IMG/VR virus record: IMGVR_UViG_3300050821_018095
Coordinates: 1 to 29,125 of that record
DNA: 29,125 nt
Reading direction: 5' to 3' (one strand)
From: a virus
Shown: in pieces, positions 14,948-22,153 of the stretch
Position numbering within the stretch: position 1 is the stretch's first letter
Layout: every line of letters starts with the position of its first letter
Position numbers and translations under genes: made by a program
The notes under the pieces: model-generated
The model's database searches: none
Told to the model about the DNA's origin: nothing
What the model saw: the letters and a program-made list of their open reading frames with translations, nothing else

Positions 14948-15471
14948 GCGCGTACTACGACGAGCTCCGCCGCGTTATGACCGCGCTGTCCGAGGATCCG
15001 CGGATCATCTTCATGGGTCAGTCGGTCGCGTGCGAGGGGACCGCGATGCGCGGCACCCTGACGAGAGTTCCGGCGGACAGACTCCTGGAGCTGCCAGTGT
15101 TCGAGGATACTCAACTCGGCATGGCGCTCGGCATGTCGCTGACAGGGCTGCTGCCGATCTGCATGTATCCGCGAATCAACTTCCTGCTGCTCGCGATGTC
15201 TCAGCTCGCGCTGCATCTCGACAAGTTGTCGCTCTACTCGCGGGGCGGCTACCGCCCGCGCGTCATAGTGCGGACGGCGATCGGGACGGATCGGCCGCTG
15301 GACCCGGGCGTTCAGCATCTCGGCAACTACGCGGACGCGCTGTCGCAGATGCTCAGCGTGGTGCGCGTGGTGCGGCTCGAGAGCGCGAAGATGATCGAGG
15401 AGCAGTATCACGCCGCGACGCGGCGCGAGCACTCGACGGTGCTCGTTGAGGACATGGGGCTGTACGCATGA
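14944..15471 (+). CDS. Thiamine diphosphate-dependent enzyme, beta (pyrimidine-binding) part
   Basis: A 175-residue protein like the pyrimidine-binding domain of transketolase/E1-beta. It has DPRIIFMGQSVACEGT near the start. The Glu of LLELPVFEDTQLGMALGMSL around residue 55 is in the place of the catalytic Glu that activates thiamine. ICMYPRINFLLLAMSQL and VIVRTAIGTDRPLDPGVQHL follow. The usual C-terminal transketolase domain is absent, as expected for compact phage forms. It should assemble with the alpha part at 13865, though three tiny genes lie between them. GTG start, coupled at both ends. Reaction unknown; probably makes a keto-sugar or acyl precursor in the cassette. Confidence 0.78.
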   Translation: MSAYYDELRRVMTALSEDPRIIFMGQSVACEGTAMRGTLTRVPADRLLELPVFEDTQLGMALGMSLTGLLPICMYPRINFLLLAMSQLALHLDKLSLYSRGGYRPRVIVRTAIGTDRPLDPGVQHLGNYADALSQMLSVVRVVRLESAKMIEEQYHAATRREHSTVLVEDMGLYA

Positions 15472-15731
15472 GCGGTCGATTCGGCTCAGACGCGTCGCCA
15501 GCGGCCGAGGGAAATCGCAACACGGCTCAGCGGATGGTGAACGCTGAGAACGGCTTCGTAGACAACTTGATGCAGCTCGGCGGTATCACGAGAGCAGATG
15601 CCGTCAAGGTCCTCGGCGTGTATCGCAAATTGAAGATCGTCAAGATGGACGCGGTGGGCGGACGGATGACCGTGAAACACGGATCCTATCTGGACCGCGA
15701 CGTGATCCAGAGAGCTCTCAGGCAGGCGTGA
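15468..15731 (+). CDS. M[S/T]GR[F/W]G-tagged small protein 5 (87 aa)
   Basis: It starts MSGRFGSDAS in an ATGA overlap. After a Ser/Ala/Asn-rich linker, residues about 28-87 form a helix-rich domain (NGFVDNLMQLGGITRADAVK, then VLGVYRKLKIVKMDAVGGR, then MTVKHGSYLDRDVIQRAL). This pattern is familiar from small phage proteins that lack the tag, and may be a winged-helix-like module. Its stop overlaps the GTG of the PLP enzyme, so the pair is coupled. Function unknown. Confidence 0.72.
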   Translation: MSGRFGSDASPAAEGNRNTAQRMVNAENGFVDNLMQLGGITRADAVKVLGVYRKLKIVKMDAVGGRMTVKHGSYLDRDVIQRALRQA

Positions 15732-16873
15732 CAGGTATGCTTGACTCGACGAGGCGACCCGACTACGACCACCCGACCGCCTTCTCCCTGTGGGGCGACG
15801 AGGAGCGAGCCGCGATCGATCGCGTGCTGACCTCGGGACGTCTGACGATGGGGATAGAGTGCGAACTCTTCGAAGAAGAATTTGCACTCTATCACAATCG
15901 GGCACACGCGATCGCCGTGAACTCCGGCTCGTCCGCCAACCTGATCGCGACCGCCGCGCTGTTCGAGCGCTCTGTCCGTCCCCTGCGAAGGGGATATCGC
16001 GCTGCCGTCCCCGCCCTGGCCTGGAGCACGACGTACGCGCCTCTCGTCCAGCGTGGGATGGATCTCGTACTCGCCGACTGCGACGCGTCGTGGTGCGCGA
16101 GCGACGTGGAGTTCTCGGACGTTCAGCTCGTGGTCGGGTGCTCGATTCTCGGGCGGTCGGCGCGGCTGAGCGATTTAAGAGACACGGCACGCCGAAGAGG
16201 CGTACCGATGCTGGAGGACAACTGCGAGAGTCTCGGAGCGATGTCTCCGCACGGCCTCGCCGGCACCTTCGGCGACCTGAGCACCTTCTCGCTGTTCTAC
16301 TCGCACCAGATCTCGGCGGTCGAGGGCGGCGTGATACTGACGGACGACGACGAGCTCGCGACTCTGTGTCGCATGCTCCGGGCGCACGGCTGGACGCGCG
16401 GGCTGACCGAGCCAACCTCGATCGACGACGAGTACGACTTTCGGGTGATGGGATACAACGTTCGGCCGCTCGAGATGCACTGCGCGATAGCTCGCGCGCA
16501 GTTGAGGAGACTGCCCGAGATGATCGCAGCGAGGCGGGCGAACCTCGAGACGTTCGAGCGGCTCGCGAGCGACCTGCCGATCATCCTGCCGCGCGGCGAC
16601 GGACAGCCGAGTCCGTTCGGTCTTCAGTTCTGCGTCGCGGCGCCAGAAACGCGTCGGAGGCTCGCCGACGCGTTGCGTTCAGCAGGGATCGACTGCCGGC
16701 CGCCGACCGGCGGATCGCTCAGGCTCCACGAGTACGGCGCGCGGTGGCGCGACCAGCGCACGCCGACCGCCGACAGGATACACAGGACCGGCATGTTTCT
16801 GGGCTGCGCGCCGTGGGACATCGGCGACAAGATCGAGCGCGCGGTTCAGGTGATGAGGGAAGTATTGACTTAA
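15728..16873 (+). CDS. DegT/DnrJ/EryC1-fold PLP enzyme with His at the lysine position (sugar 3-dehydratase-like)
   Basis: A 381-residue PLP-fold enzyme. NSGSSANLIATAAL (about 60-73) binds cofactor phosphate. PMLEDNCESLGAM (near 158-170) carries the Asp that contacts the pyridine N. YNVRPLEMHCAIARAQL matches the family. In aminotransferases the internal Lys lies in a 'SF...K...GEGG' box. Here the box reads TFSLFYSHQISAVEGG, with His193 at the Lys place. Replacement by His is known for ColD and the E1/DdhC-type dehydratases, which remove a 3-hydroxyl from nucleotide-4-keto sugars. A dehydratase is therefore likelier than an aminotransferase. No iron-sulfur Cys set is evident, as in ColD. Starts at GTG, coupled to the tagged gene upstream. 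Confidence 0.82.
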   Translation: MTGMLDSTRRPDYDHPTAFSLWGDEERAAIDRVLTSGRLTMGIECELFEEEFALYHNRAHAIAVNSGSSANLIATAALFERSVRPLRRGYRAAVPALAWSTTYAPLVQRGMDLVLADCDASWCASDVEFSDVQLVVGCSILGRSARLSDLRDTARRRGVPMLEDNCESLGAMSPHGLAGTFGDLSTFSLFYSHQISAVEGGVILTDDDELATLCRMLRAHGWTRGLTEPTSIDDEYDFRVMGYNVRPLEMHCAIARAQLRRLPEMIAARRANLETFERLASDLPIILPRGDGQPSPFGLQFCVAAPETRRRLADALRSAGIDCRPPTGGSLRLHEYGARWRDQRTPTADRIHRTGMFLGCAPWDIGDKIERAVQVMREVLT

Positions 16874-16915
16874 GAATGCTTGTCACAGGTGTTATCATGT
16901 GCTACACGTCACGGC

Positions 16916-17447
16916 ATGATAGGAAAAGTAGATAGAAAGACAATCAGATTAGCGAAGGCTATTCAGATTGACATCACTCGTGGGTCAATTAACAAGGGCG
17001 ATGGCCGTGTTCGGTTTGTTAGAAGAGGCAGATTCCTAGGCGGAAGTGCGCTGCGATCTCGCGTAGTGTGGTGGCTGAATACTGGTGAAGTTTTAGACCC
17101 ATCAGTAGCACAAGAACACTGTAAGGACTGATGATAGATTTTCTAATTTAGAGAAAATCGATCATCTCGAACATGCGCAGCATCATAACCCTAAGACTGC
17201 GGCGTATGCGACAAGAAAATGTCTGACATGTAAAAAGACATTTGAGATAGTTGCTTGGCGTTTGAACGATAAATCAAGAGGACAGTTCTGCGGGCAGACG
17301 TGCTATCACGCAAAAGAAAAGGTCTTAGCTAGAATTAAGAAAAAGTGTGAGTGTTGCGGTGATGAGTTCATCTGTACGCCGTCTCGAGCAAAGAAAAGAA
17401 GATTTTGTTCGCCGACATGTTCAGCCTTAAAAAGGTGGCACCCTTGA
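16916..17447 (+). pseudogene. HNH homing endonuclease, frameshifted, with C-terminal zinc ribbons
   Basis: An AT-rich stretch between two sugar genes. The first frame (16916-17131; TTG at 16880 possible) reads like the N-terminal half of a phage HNH endonuclease, ending LRSRVVWWLNTGEVLDPSVA then QEHCKD. The next frame (+1) continues with DDRFSNLEKIDHLEHAQHHN, the normal second half of the HNH motif. A Cys-rich end follows: KCLTCKKTF...QFCGQTC and KCECCGDEF...RFCSPTC, two zinc ribbons. The break at about 17128-17132 lies inside the active-site loop (usual 'H.DGN..NDR..NL'), with several residues missing, so the enzyme is probably dead. Composition unlike its neighbours marks it as a mobile insertion. 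Stop overlaps the SDR start. Confidence 0.72.
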
Positions 17448-18376
17448 GGATTTTAATTACTGGATGTGCGGGATATATAGGCTCTGTCCTCTGCCCCCAC
17501 CTACTGTCCCTCGGCCACTCGGTCGTCGCCCTGGACAGCTTCGCGCACGGCGTCCCGAGCCTCGCCGCGTGCTGCGCGCGCGAGCGCTTCGATCTAGTAA
17601 GAGGGGATGCCCGCGATTCGCGGACATTAGCGCCTCTGCTGCGCGAGGCGGACGTCCTGATTCCGCTGGCCGCGATCGTCGGCGCTCCGGCGTGCGACGC
17701 GGATCAGCACGCGGCCGAGAGTGTCAACGTAGACGCGATCGCGACCGCGCTTCGTCTCATGACCGGCAGTCAGGCCGTGATCGCGCCGATATCCAACAGC
17801 GGATACGGAGTGGGAGAGAAGAACACCGAGTGCACCGAGGACACGCCGATGCGCCCGATCAGCCTCTACGGCCGAACCAAGGTGCAGGCCGAGCGCCTGA
17901 TACTCGGTCGAGGAAACGCGATCAGCCTCCGTCTCGCCACTGTCTTCGGGATGTCCCCCCGGCTGCGGCTCGATCTCCTGGTGAACGACTTCGTCTGGCG
18001 AGCCGCGACTGATGGCGCGATCGTGCTGTTCGAGGGGCATTTCAGGCGGAACTACGTGCACGTCAGGGACGTGTCCAGAGCATTCTCTCACTCTATCGAT
18101 CATCTGTCTCAGATGGTCGACAAGTCTTTCAACGTCGGCCTCTCCGACGCGAACCTCACCAAGCGTCAGCTCTGCGAGCGAATCGCGAAGCACGTGCCGG
18201 GGCTGCAGATTCTCGAGGCGCCGCTCGGCGTCGATCCCGACAGGAGAGACTACGTGGTCTCGAACAGGAGGATCGAGGCGACCGGCTTTCGGTGCCACCA
18301 CTCTCTGGACGACGGGATCGCCGAGCTGCTGAAGGGCTATCGGATGCTGCGTCGGACACAACATGGGAACGCGTGA
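17444..18376 (+). CDS. NAD-dependent epimerase/dehydratase (extended SDR)
   Basis: About 310 residues with an N-terminal Rossmann motif (RILITGCAGYIGS, GxxGxxG), the Ser of ISNSGYGVG and a YGRTK catalytic Tyr142/Lys146 pair. RLATVFGMSPRLRLDLL and a YVHVRDVSRAF segment are typical of nucleotide-sugar epimerases/dehydratases. The most likely start is TTG at 17444 in a TTGA overlap, with AAGGTGG upstream; an ATG at 17417 would add nine residues. The product would act on the nucleotide-sugar used by the PLP enzyme and glycosyltransferases nearby. Precise reaction cannot be given. GC content returns to the phage norm here after the HNH region. Confidence 0.82.
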   Translation: MRILITGCAGYIGSVLCPHLLSLGHSVVALDSFAHGVPSLAACCARERFDLVRGDARDSRTLAPLLREADVLIPLAAIVGAPACDADQHAAESVNVDAIATALRLMTGSQAVIAPISNSGYGVGEKNTECTEDTPMRPISLYGRTKVQAERLILGRGNAISLRLATVFGMSPRLRLDLLVNDFVWRAATDGAIVLFEGHFRRNYVHVRDVSRAFSHSIDHLSQMVDKSFNVGLSDANLTKRQLCERIAKHVPGLQILEAPLGVDPDRRDYVVSNRRIEATGFRCHHSLDDGIAELLKGYRMLRRTQHGNA

Positions 18377-18377
18377 C

Positions 18378-18671
18378 ATGAGCGGACGATTTGGAAAATT
18401 GACGAAAGATGCTGTTGGGAGTTACGCTGAACGAGCTGAACTCGCGCGTCTGAACGATAAGAGGCTAAGTGGGAAGGGATTCCAGATCGGACAACGTTGG
18501 TGTCGCGACAACTACGGCAAGACTAAAGATCAGTGCAGAACGTGGGCTAAGAGTCAAGGTTACGGCACTGCAGAAGTGGCTGAGATCCTCAGAGGATACG
18601 CCGAAGAGCGCACTATGATGCATGAGATGGGAGTTCGCAACAAGAACACAAACAGGGGGTTTTTAGATTAG
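18378..18671 (+). CDS. M[S/T]GR[F/W]G-tagged small protein 6 (97 aa)
   Basis: The ATG lies one base past the SDR stop. The protein begins MSGRFGKLTKDAVG and then forms a basic, helical chain (ELARLNDKRLSGKGFQIGQR, YGKTKDQCRTWAKSQGYG, TAEVAEILRGYAEERTMM). Two Cys and several Trp suggest a compact fold. No known family. It is AT-richer than the enzyme genes around it. Confidence 0.7.
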   Translation: MSGRFGKLTKDAVGSYAERAELARLNDKRLSGKGFQIGQRWCRDNYGKTKDQCRTWAKSQGYGTAEVAEILRGYAEERTMMHEMGVRNKNTNRGFLD

Positions 18672-18806
18672 ATGCATCTGGATCTCCTCATAGTCCACCC
18701 CTGGGGAATGCGTGACCATGACACTGCTTCTGCTGCCGCGCGAGTTTCGCTGGAAGCAACTTCGACTATGGATGCGCATGCATGTCTGGCCTTGATCTTC
18801 TCATAA
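18672..18806 (+). pseudogene. Truncated 5' remnant resembling the radical SAM gene
   Basis: A 44-codon frame directly after the tagged gene begins MHLDLLIVHPWG, which matches the start of the radical SAM protein at 19062 (MSLDLLIVHPG). After about 12 residues similarity stops and the rest looks non-coding-like (ARVSLEATSTMDAHACLALI). This could be the remains of an earlier or duplicated radical SAM or glycosyltransferase gene. The segment 18672-18819 otherwise holds nothing I recognise. Confidence 0.4.
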
Positions 18807-18819
18807 ATACGAGTGTCGC

Positions 18820-19065
18820 ATGAGCGGACGGTTCGGCAAGGACGCGAAGAAGCCCGACTATGACTTTTCAACCGCTGCGGGGCAGAAGCGCATGATGGAA
18901 GAGAACCGCCCCGGCAGCAGTGGATACGTAGATCCTAATCGCCGCGTTGATCTTCAAAAGAAGGGAGACTATGGCGCAGATCCTCTTGGGAATGGAAAAT
19001 TCAGAATGGTCCCGAGCGGTGATATCGTCGACTTCGAAGAACGAAATCGGAGACTGAAGAAGTGA
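18820..19065 (+). CDS. M[S/T]GR[F/W]G-tagged small protein 7 (81 aa)
   Basis: It starts MSGRFGKDAKKPDYDF. The rest is hydrophilic and basic (AAGQKRMMEENRPGSSGY, then DPNRRVDLQKKGDYGADPLG) and ends in a strand-rich part with FRMVPSGDIVDFEERNRRL. It has no Cys, signal or membrane segment. Stop overlaps the GTG of the radical SAM gene, so the two are translationally coupled. No clear Shine-Dalgarno sequence precedes it. Confidence 0.7.
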   Translation: MSGRFGKDAKKPDYDFSTAAGQKRMMEENRPGSSGYVDPNRRVDLQKKGDYGADPLGNGKFRMVPSGDIVDFEERNRRLKK

Positions 19066-20522
19066 GCCTCGACCTGCTGATCGTCCACCCCGGCGCCGCT
19101 CACGGCATCTACGGCGCTCTCGGCGACACGCTCGTCGCCGTGGAGTCGCCGCTGTGGGCGAGGCTGATCGCCGGGTACTGCCGGGACCGGGGGTGGAGTG
19201 TTCGCATTCTGGACGCAGAGGCGAGTCGCGTCGGCCCCGAAGCCGTGGCCGCCGTGGCAGAACAGGAGCGTCCCCGACTCGTCTGTCTCGCCGTCTACGG
19301 TCATCAGCCGTCGGCGTCCACGCAGCAGATGCACGGGGCGGGGCTGACGGCGCGGGCGATCAGGAGCATCTGGCCCGAGGCGAAGATCATCATGCTCGGC
19401 GGGCATCCGTCGGCGCTGCCGGGCAGAACTATGGTCGATGAAGACATTGATTATGTCTGCGTCGGCGAGGGACCGATCACCGTGGACACGCTGCTTCGAG
19501 GCGAGCAACTTGAGAGAGTGCCTGGACTCGTCTACAAAGTGAATAGCGTGATCGCCATGAACGAGCGAGCACCTCTGATCGAGGACATCGGTCAGCTTCG
19601 CGGCGACGCGTGGGATCTGCTGCCGATGAGCGCGTACCGCGCCCACAACTGGCAATGCTTCGGCGACATGAGCAGGCGTCAGCCGTACGCCAGCATCTAC
19701 ACGTCGCTCGGCTGTCCGATGAGCTGCTCGTTCTGCTGCATCAACGCTCCGTTCGGCGAGCGCCGCTACCGCACGCGCCCCCCGGGCGACGTGGTCGCCG
19801 AGGTGCGAGTGCTGCGCGAGCGATACGGCGTCAGCACTCTCAAGATCACGGACGAGATGTTCGTGCTCAATCCTCGGCACTACGGCGCGATCTGCGAGGG
19901 CCTCGCCGCGCTGCCGCACGCCGACGAGCTGAATATCTGGTCCTACAGCCGGATCGACACGGTGAAGCCTGACAAGCTGAGTCTGCTGCGTCGCGCTGGC
20001 GTCAGATGGCTCGCGCTCGGCATCGAGTCGGGCTCGGCGTACGTGCGGGATGGCGCGAGGAAGGACTTCCGGAACTCGGACATCGAGGGCGTCGTTCGCG
20101 CCATTCAGGCGGCGGGCATCAACGTGATCGGGAACTATATCTTCGGACTGCCGGACGATGACATTGCCTCCATGTGCGCGACCCTGTCGCTGGCGCAGGA
20201 GCTCAACACTGAGTTCGCCAACTTCTACTGCGCGATGTCGTATCCCGGCTCGCCGCTGTATGACGAGGCAGTTCGCGAGGGCTGGACGCTGCCGAGCTCG
20301 TGGAGAGCCTACAGTCAGCACAACAGCGAAAGTAGACCACTGGACACGCGACACGTGAGCGCGGCGCACGTTCTCAGATTCAGGGACGAAGCGTTCATTC
20401 AGTACTTCTCCTCATCCCGCTACCAGGACATGATCGGCGCGAAATTCGGCGAGGAGACGCTCGCGCACGTTCGCAGCATGACGGAGTATAAACTGGAGCG
20501 AAAGCTTCTGGAGGCAGCATGA
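19062..20522 (+). CDS. B12-binding-type radical SAM protein
   Basis: A 486-residue protein starting at GTG. The N-terminal ~160 residues form a cobalamin-binding-like Rossmann domain (LDLLIVHPG, VCLAVYGHQPSAS, AKIIMLGGHPSALPG, YVCVGEGP). The radical SAM domain follows with CPMSCSFC (Cys218, 222, 225) for the 4Fe-4S cluster, then ALGIESGSAYVRDG and GNYIFGLPDDD. Such enzymes methylate or rearrange unreactive carbons. In this cassette a modified sugar or lipid is the likely substrate, but that is inference. The C-terminal ~80 residues are a helical extension. Coupled to tagged genes at both ends. Confidence 0.85.
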   Translation: MSLDLLIVHPGAAHGIYGALGDTLVAVESPLWARLIAGYCRDRGWSVRILDAEASRVGPEAVAAVAEQERPRLVCLAVYGHQPSASTQQMHGAGLTARAIRSIWPEAKIIMLGGHPSALPGRTMVDEDIDYVCVGEGPITVDTLLRGEQLERVPGLVYKVNSVIAMNERAPLIEDIGQLRGDAWDLLPMSAYRAHNWQCFGDMSRRQPYASIYTSLGCPMSCSFCCINAPFGERRYRTRPPGDVVAEVRVLRERYGVSTLKITDEMFVLNPRHYGAICEGLAALPHADELNIWSYSRIDTVKPDKLSLLRRAGVRWLALGIESGSAYVRDGARKDFRNSDIEGVVRAIQAAGINVIGNYIFGLPDDDIASMCATLSLAQELNTEFANFYCAMSYPGSPLYDEAVREGWTLPSSWRAYSQHNSESRPLDTRHVSAAHVLRFRDEAFIQYFSSSRYQDMIGAKFGEETLAHVRSMTEYKLERKLLEAA

Positions 20523-20581
20523 GCGGACGATTCGGCGGCAGGGCGAGCGAGAAAGCCGGGGCGCGAGACATGGCGATGGAC
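20519..20581 (+). repeat. 63-base tag block, copy 1 (copy 2 at 21630-21692)
   Basis: Comparing 20519-20581 with 21630-21692 gives 57 of 63 identical bases. The six differences alter one residue (Met/Leu). Downstream the two genes diverge completely. The block therefore looks like an exchangeable N-terminal module that was copied and joined to different partners. Confidence 0.85.
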
Positions 20582-20743
20582 ACTGGGATCTATTATGTCT
20601 CCTATAAGAACAAGAAAACTGGACAAGTGAAAAGAATTCGAGTTCCATCGGAGAGCGAGGCGCATGCGGCCTCCCGTGCTCTTGGGTATCTCCCAAAGGA
20701 GAACCGCGAGGACTGGGAGCATCTGAAGACAGAGCAACCGTGA
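20519..20743 (+). CDS. M[S/T]GR[F/W]G-tagged small protein 8 (74 aa)
   Basis: The ATG overlaps the radical SAM stop. The first 21 residues (MSGRFGGRASEKAGARDMAM plus D) are nearly identical to those of the tagged protein at 21630, but the rest is different. It has a compact beta-beta-alpha pattern: IYYVSYKNKKTGQVKRIRV, then SESEAHAASRALGYLPKE. That part resembles the C-terminal half of the tagged protein at 1707. Stop overlaps the GTG of the next glycosyltransferase-like gene. Function unknown. Confidence 0.73.
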   Translation: MSGRFGGRASEKAGARDMAMDTGIYYVSYKNKKTGQVKRIRVPSESEAHAASRALGYLPKENREDWEHLKTEQP

Positions 20744-21633
20744 CACGCGTCGTAGTTCTCCGCACCTTCACGAGCTCCTGCGTTCCGATCTTCTCGCCGC
20801 TGCGACGCCTCGGTCACGAGGTCTCCGAGATAACGTACGATCTGCGCGGCGTCGACTTCGGCGCGCTGCCGGCTCGGGTCGCCGAGCTGCGACCCGACTG
20901 GGTCCTGCTGATGGGCTGCGCGGACGACCAGCCGACGGCATTAGTTCCCACGGTCGATGTCCTCTCCGACATCGGCCGCGTCTTCCCTCTAGTGCACTTG
21001 TGTTGCGACGGCTCCGAGCCCGTGTGGTGGCCGCAGCTCGAGAGATACCGGGACAGCGGCGCGTTCGCGCTGCAGATCAACGTGGACGGCGTGCGCGTCG
21101 GCCCGATCGCGGAGGACGGAATCACCTGCCTCTGCCCGATCGATCCGGCGTCTCTGCCGGATCCGCCGAGACCGCACGCCGAGCGGACGGTGCGACTCGG
21201 GTTCTGCGGGAGCAGCGGCGGCGACCATCCGCGGACGCGCGCCTTAGAAAGCATCATGGACGTATTGACCATACGTCCACGAGACCACGACTCTCCGGCC
21301 GGCTATCTCGACTTCCTCTCGTCGTGCCGATGCGCGTGGAACCACGCGGCGACGGGCACGGGCGACAGGTCGCACGTCAAGGCGAGAGTGATAGAGGCCG
21401 CCCTGGCGGGCGCGCTCGTGCTCGAGACGGCCGGATCGCCGACGCGGCGGTGGTTCGCGCCGGGCGAGGATTATCTGGAGTACAACAGCGCGGACGAGGT
21501 GAGAGAGCACCTCGCCTGGGCCGACGTCCGACCTGAGGAGGCCGAGGCGATGGCGCTGCGAATGCGAAGAAAGATAGTCGAGAGCCACTCGCCCGCGTTG
21601 CTGTGGGACGAGGTGATCAGGAAAATCACATGA
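20740..21633 (+). CDS. Glycosyltransferase-like protein (CgeB/GT4-like), paralog A
   Basis: A 297-residue protein starting at GTG. It has two Rossmann-like halves as in GT-B enzymes: VVVLRTFTSSCVPIFSPLRR with LGHEV, and a C-terminal half with HVKARVIEAALAGALVLETA and RWFAPGEDYLEYNSADEV. This is the donor-binding motif of Glyco_trans_1_2 (CgeB-like) proteins. The first half also contains WVLLMGCADDQP and PLVHLCCDGSEPVW, both paralleled in the protein at 22818, so these are paralogs. It presumably transfers a nucleotide-activated sugar; acceptor unknown. Confidence 0.75.
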   Translation: MTRVVVLRTFTSSCVPIFSPLRRLGHEVSEITYDLRGVDFGALPARVAELRPDWVLLMGCADDQPTALVPTVDVLSDIGRVFPLVHLCCDGSEPVWWPQLERYRDSGAFALQINVDGVRVGPIAEDGITCLCPIDPASLPDPPRPHAERTVRLGFCGSSGGDHPRTRALESIMDVLTIRPRDHDSPAGYLDFLSSCRCAWNHAATGTGDRSHVKARVIEAALAGALVLETAGSPTRRWFAPGEDYLEYNSADEVREHLAWADVRPEEAEAMALRMRRKIVESHSPALLWDEVIRKIT

Positions 21634-21863
21634 GCGGACGATTCGGTGGCAGGGCGAGCGAGAAGGCCGGGGCGCGGGATCTCGCGATGGACGCTTCCGA
21701 GTTCAGGGTCGGCGACAAGGTGCACCTTGGCTTCGGCGTTAAAGGTGGAGCAGGGTTTTACGGCGTCGTGACGAAGATCGATGATCGCATGGTCAAGATT
21801 CGCAATCCCGAGGGAAAGACGTACACGGGGCCGGTCAGTCGACTGACGAGTGACGATCGCTGA
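21630..21863 (+). CDS. M[S/T]GR[F/W]G-tagged small protein 9 (77 aa), SH3-like
   Basis: It starts at ATG in an ATGA overlap. The first 21 residues duplicate those of the gene at 20519. The rest, about residues 23-77, is a small beta-barrel-like module (EFRVGDKVHLGFGVKGGAG, FYGVVTKIDDRMVKIRNPEG, then KTYTGPVSRLTS). That module is familiar, from memory, as a stand-alone small protein in other phages without the tag. Such folds often bind nucleic acid or protein. The stop overlaps the next tagged gene. Confidence 0.73.
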   Translation: MSGRFGGRASEKAGARDLAMDASEFRVGDKVHLGFGVKGGAGFYGVVTKIDDRMVKIRNPEGKTYTGPVSRLTSDDR

Positions 21864-22153
21864 TGTCTGGTCGCTGGGGCGCGAGCGACGCGAAGCCTCT
21901 CGCGGAGATGCCGAGAGCTGAGCTACTGCGTCGCATCGCGAAGCTGGACGCTGAGTCCAGTGACCTCAACAAACAGTTGATCCAGGCGGGACATGGTCTC
22001 ACCAAGATCCAGGACATTTTGAAGATGTCCGATCCTCTGTCGCAGAAGTACAAGAAGAACCACGAGGAGCAGATGGAGCTGAGAGCCGAGCGCGAGCATC
22101 GAATGCGTTATCAGGGCACCGAGCATCCGGTAAAGAAGAGCAAGTGGCTGTGA
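21863..22153 (+). CDS. M[S/T]GR[F/W]G-tagged small protein 10 (96 aa), coiled coil
   Basis: It starts MSGRWGASDAK (with TCT for Ser and TGG for Trp). Most of the chain is helical and charged, probably a coiled coil (RAELLRRIAKLDAESSDLNK, QLIQAGHGLTKIQDIL, KKNHEEQMELRAEREHRM). It ends in a basic tail (HPVKKSKWL). It could oligomerise. The stop overlaps the start of the glycosyltransferase gene. Confidence 0.72.
   Translation: MSGRWGASDAKPLAEMPRAELLRRIAKLDAESSDLNKQLIQAGHGLTKIQDILKMSDPLSQKYKKNHEEQMELRAEREHRMRYQGTEHPVKKSKWL

Noticed and set aside
16865-16898. Possible promoter TTGACT...TATCAT before the HNH remnant
   Set aside because: Spacing is about 22 bases, too long for a standard promoter.
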